From NCBI RefSeq assembly GCF_030816505.1, contig NZ_JAUSYB010000001.1, positions 1,736,001 to 1,800,000 on the forward strand: a stretch of 64,000 nucleotides of DNA, written 5' to 3'. Shown here in pieces: positions 62,150 to 64,000 of the stretch. The first letter of the stretch is position 1, and each line of letters starts with the position of its first letter. The notes beneath the pieces were generated by a model, which saw nothing but the letters and a program-made list of their open reading frames with translations, was not told the origin of the DNA and did not search any database. The position numbers and the translations under genes were made by a program. This DNA comes from Microbacterium sp. W4I20 (lineage in GTDB: Bacteria > Actinomycetota > Actinomycetes > Actinomycetales > Microbacteriaceae).

Positions 62150-62820
62150 TAGCTGGCCCGTCCACCGCTGATGTCGTAGACCGCGCCAGTCGAGAAGCTG
62201 CACTGATCGGAGGTCAGCCAGGCGATTAGGGCGGCAACTTCCGCCGGCCGGCCCACCCGACCCATCGGGATGAGCGAGGTGATGTGCGCCAGCACGTCGG
62301 GGGACGTCGTGGCATTCATGGGAGTGTCGATCACGGCGGGGGCGATTGCGTTCACGAGCACGCCGGTCTTGGCCAGTTCCTTGCCCAGAGATTTCGTCAG
62401 TCCGATGATCGCCGCCTTTGACGCCGAATAGGCGCTGAGATTCGGATTGCCGTCCTTCCCGGCCATGCTCGCGATGTTGACGATACGCCCCCAGCCTCGT
62501 TCCATCATCCCGGGCACGACTGCGCGCGTGACAGCGTATGTGCCATGGACGTTAACGTCGAAAGTGCGTCGCCAATCTTCCGGATCGACGTCCCACAACG
62601 GCTGGTTTGGCCCTACGATTCCTGCACTGTTGACGAGGATATCGACGGGCCCGACCGCGATGACAGCTTCATGCACCGAAGCAGAGTCGGTCACGTCGAC
62701 GTGGAAGTCAGCGCTGGCTGACACATCGAACGTGATGACCTCGATCCCGTCGGCGCGAAGTCGCTCAGCGCTGGCCGCCCCAAGCCCGCTCTGTCCGCCG
62801 GTAATGATTGCACGCCTCAT
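62146..62820 (-). CDS. short-chain dehydrogenase/reductase, possible sugar or 3-deoxy-aldonate dehydrogenase
   Basis: A 224-residue SDR: TGGQSGLG cofactor motif (7-14), NSAG (64-67), and catalytic Ser118, Tyr131 and Lys135 in YSASK. The sequence around NIASMAGKDGNPNLSAYSAS resembles dehydrogenases of acidic sugar pathways. It could be L-rhamnose 1-dehydrogenase or the 2-keto-3-deoxy-L-rhamnonate dehydrogenase. TAGGAG precedes the ATG at 62820. It follows the FAH gene by 40 bases. Confidence 0.88.
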   Translation of the reverse strand: MRRAIITGGQSGLGAASAERLRADGIEVITFDVSASADFHVDVTDSASVHEAVIAVGPVDILVNSAGIVGPNQPLWDVDPEDWRRTFDVNVHGTYAVTRAVVPGMMERGWGRIVNIASMAGKDGNPNLSAYSASKAAIIGLTKSLGKELAKTGVLVNAIAPAVIDTPMNATTSPDVLAHITSLIPMGRVGRPAEVAALIAWLTSDQCSFSTGAVYDISGGRASY

Positions 62821-62860
62821 GTGACACTCCTAGCTATCGTGGTCGAGCGAATGAAGAACC

Positions 62861-63721
62861 TCATCGCGGGGCCAGAACCGTCTGACGTTGAGATCCGAGA
62901 GCGTCGATCTCAAGTTCGATGACGTCTCCTGGCTGTAACCAGATCGGGGGCTGAAACCCCATACCGACACCTGGAGGCGTCCCCGTGTTGATGAGATCCC
63001 CCGGCTCTAACACAAGAAACTGGCTGATGTAATGCACGATGAAATAAGGGTCGAAGATCATCCTCGAAGTGGAGCCGTCCTGCCGACGCACGCCGTTGAC
63101 GTCTAACCTCATCCCGAGTGCGAGGACGTCCGCTACTTCGTCCTGGGTTACCAGCCACGGTCCCACCGGGTTGAACGTCTCAGCTGACTTGCCTTTAAGC
63201 CACTGACCACCTCGATCCAACTGGAAAGCACGTTCGCTAACGTCGTTGACGACGACCCAGCCGGCGATGCAGTCACGCGCCTGCTCCGGAGAGGCCAGAT
63301 AACTTGCCCGCTCGCCGATGACAATGCCGAGTTCGACTTCCCAATCAGGCTTGGTCGAACCGCGGGGAATCCGCACATCGTCATTCGGACCGACGAGCGT
63401 GTTGGGTGACTTGGTGAACAAGATCGGCTCCGCAGGTACCGCCTGCCCCGTCTCCGCCGCGTGATCGCTGTAGTTCAATCCGACGCAGATGATCTGGTGG
63501 GGCCGGGCAATCGGCGCCCCAATTCGTTGACACAGGAGCAGATGGACGTCGCCAGATTGAACACGTTGATCAACCACGGGCCGGATGCGTTCTATCCCCC
63601 CGCCGGCAAAGAACGCCTCGTCGTACTCAGTGACGACGTCGGAGAGATCGACGTAGGTGTCGTCAGTGATGAACACCGCGGGCCGTTCCTCGCCAATGGC
63701 TCCGATCCGAGCAAGCTTCAT
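62861..63721 (-). CDS. fumarylacetoacetate hydrolase family protein, probable 2,4-diketo-3-deoxy-L-rhamnonate/fuconate hydrolase
   Basis: A 286-residue FAH-fold enzyme. Metal ligands are Glu128 and Glu130 in DWEVELGIVIG and Asp160 in VVNDVSERAFQLDRGGQWLKG; NTGTPPGVGMGFQPP is the conserved end. The ERAFQ-RGGQW-KGKS-TF-P-GPWLVT block is close to the family that splits 2,4-diketo-3-deoxy-L-fuconate or -rhamnonate to pyruvate and lactate. GAAGGAGACGT precedes the ATG at 63721. With SDR and lactonase it forms most of a deoxy-hexose acid pathway. Confidence 0.87.
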   Translation of the reverse strand: MKLARIGAIGEERPAVFITDDTYVDLSDVVTEYDEAFFAGGGIERIRPVVDQRVQSGDVHLLLCQRIGAPIARPHQIICVGLNYSDHAAETGQAVPAEPILFTKSPNTLVGPNDDVRIPRGSTKPDWEVELGIVIGERASYLASPEQARDCIAGWVVVNDVSERAFQLDRGGQWLKGKSAETFNPVGPWLVTQDEVADVLALGMRLDVNGVRRQDGSTSRMIFDPYFIVHYISQFLVLEPGDLINTGTPPGVGMGFQPPIWLQPGDVIELEIDALGSQRQTVLAPR

Positions 63722-63803
63722 ACGTCTCCTTCTATCGATTTTCGAATGACGCTCCTCTTACAGCACAGTCGGAGATCGGTCTCAGACGGAGCGTGAGGAT
63801 CAC

Positions 63804-64000
63804 TCAACTCGAAGGGCAATCGGCATCTGCAGCGAGTGTGTGCCCGGCCCGAGTTCGACATCGTTTCTGCCTGGAACGCGGAACGTCCCTGTTGTTCCGA
63901 ACGGCAGAGTGACCGTGACTGCGATCTCGCGATCACGACGCTCCCACTGCACCGTGGCAACGCCATGGGGGGTCTTCAGACTCGTCTTGGCCCATTCAAT
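63804..64000 (-). CDS. GH78 alpha-L-rhamnosidase, C-terminal end (gene continues outside the window)
   Basis: The minus strand is open from the window edge to the TGA at 63804 and reads EWAKTSLKTPHGVATVQWER, then ITVTLPFGTTGTF-like strands and GPGTHSLQMPIALRVE. This matches the C-terminal sandwich of GH78 enzymes (compare LTWAAAELDSPRGRIAIRWD in the gene at 43970). About 65 codons are present. It stands 82 bases upstream of the FAH gene, so rhamnoside cleavage and rhamnose breakdown may share one operon. Confidence 0.7.

Noticed and set aside
1..64000. CRISPR array, insertion sequence or transposase
   Set aside because: No regularly spaced repeats and no transposase or integrase domain were seen in any coding region.

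Overview
The window comes from a high-GC actinobacterium. Codon use, short leader sequences with AGGAG-type ribosome sites, repeated 4-base ATGA/GTGA gene overlaps and the gene families all fit Microbacteriaceae (a Microbacterium-like genome), but no rRNA or marker gene is present, so the genus is an inference. Almost all of it is carbohydrate catabolism: ABC transporters, cytoplasmic glycoside hydrolases and local repressors. No CRISPR array, IS element or transposase gene was seen.

Left part (1-15.3 kb). Two alpha-galactosidases (GH36, cut by the window edge, and GH27) converge on a tightly overlapping minus-strand operon: sugar-binding lipoprotein, two permeases, GH3 beta-glucosidase, ThuA-like protein and Gfo/Idh/MocA oxidoreductase. 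A divergent LacI-type gene and a nucleoside hydrolase follow, with a perfect 16-bp palindrome in the shared control region. A segment with two GAF-ANTAR proteins and two small overlapping genes is flanked by 42-bp near-identical copies of the nucleoside hydrolase 3' end. Beside it is the tail of a lost GH2 gene.

Fructan part (15.4-34.1 kb, minus strand). Four GH32-type proteins (two with a variant nucleophile motif), a fructokinase-like PfkB, a GH172 (DUF2961) enzyme, an Opp/Dpp-type transporter with a fused double ATPase, a MalEFG-type transporter and two LacI regulators form a candidate system for fructans or difructose dianhydrides.

Island boundary and accessory genes (34.2-39 kb). A 3' fragment of a tRNA-Ser(GCU) sits at a visible drop in GC and looks like an attachment-site remnant. 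To its right are a SIR2-like protein with a GAF-like C-terminus, two tiny proteins sharing a striking Gly-Arg-Tyr/Phe-Ile-Ser...Arg-His-Pro motif, an XRE regulator with an ImmA/IrrE peptidase, and an MFS transporter remnant. This is the best candidate for an undescribed (probably defensive) system.

Right part (39-64 kb). The rhamnoside region holds an AraA/FucI-like isomerase, two complete GH78 alpha-L-rhamnosidases, an AraC regulator, and an operon joining a RpiR regulator, ABC importer, SIS protein and GH20 hexosaminidase to a GH78, with a divergent BadF-type amino-sugar kinase. That suggests uptake of a rhamnose- and GlcNAc-containing glycan. A secreted 1309-residue putative TIM-barrel hydrolase with a very recent tandem duplication, its likely LacI regulator, two GH78 fragments, and an SDR/SMP-30/FAH trio typical of the non-phosphorylated L-rhamnose route follow. 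The window ends inside a third GH78 gene.
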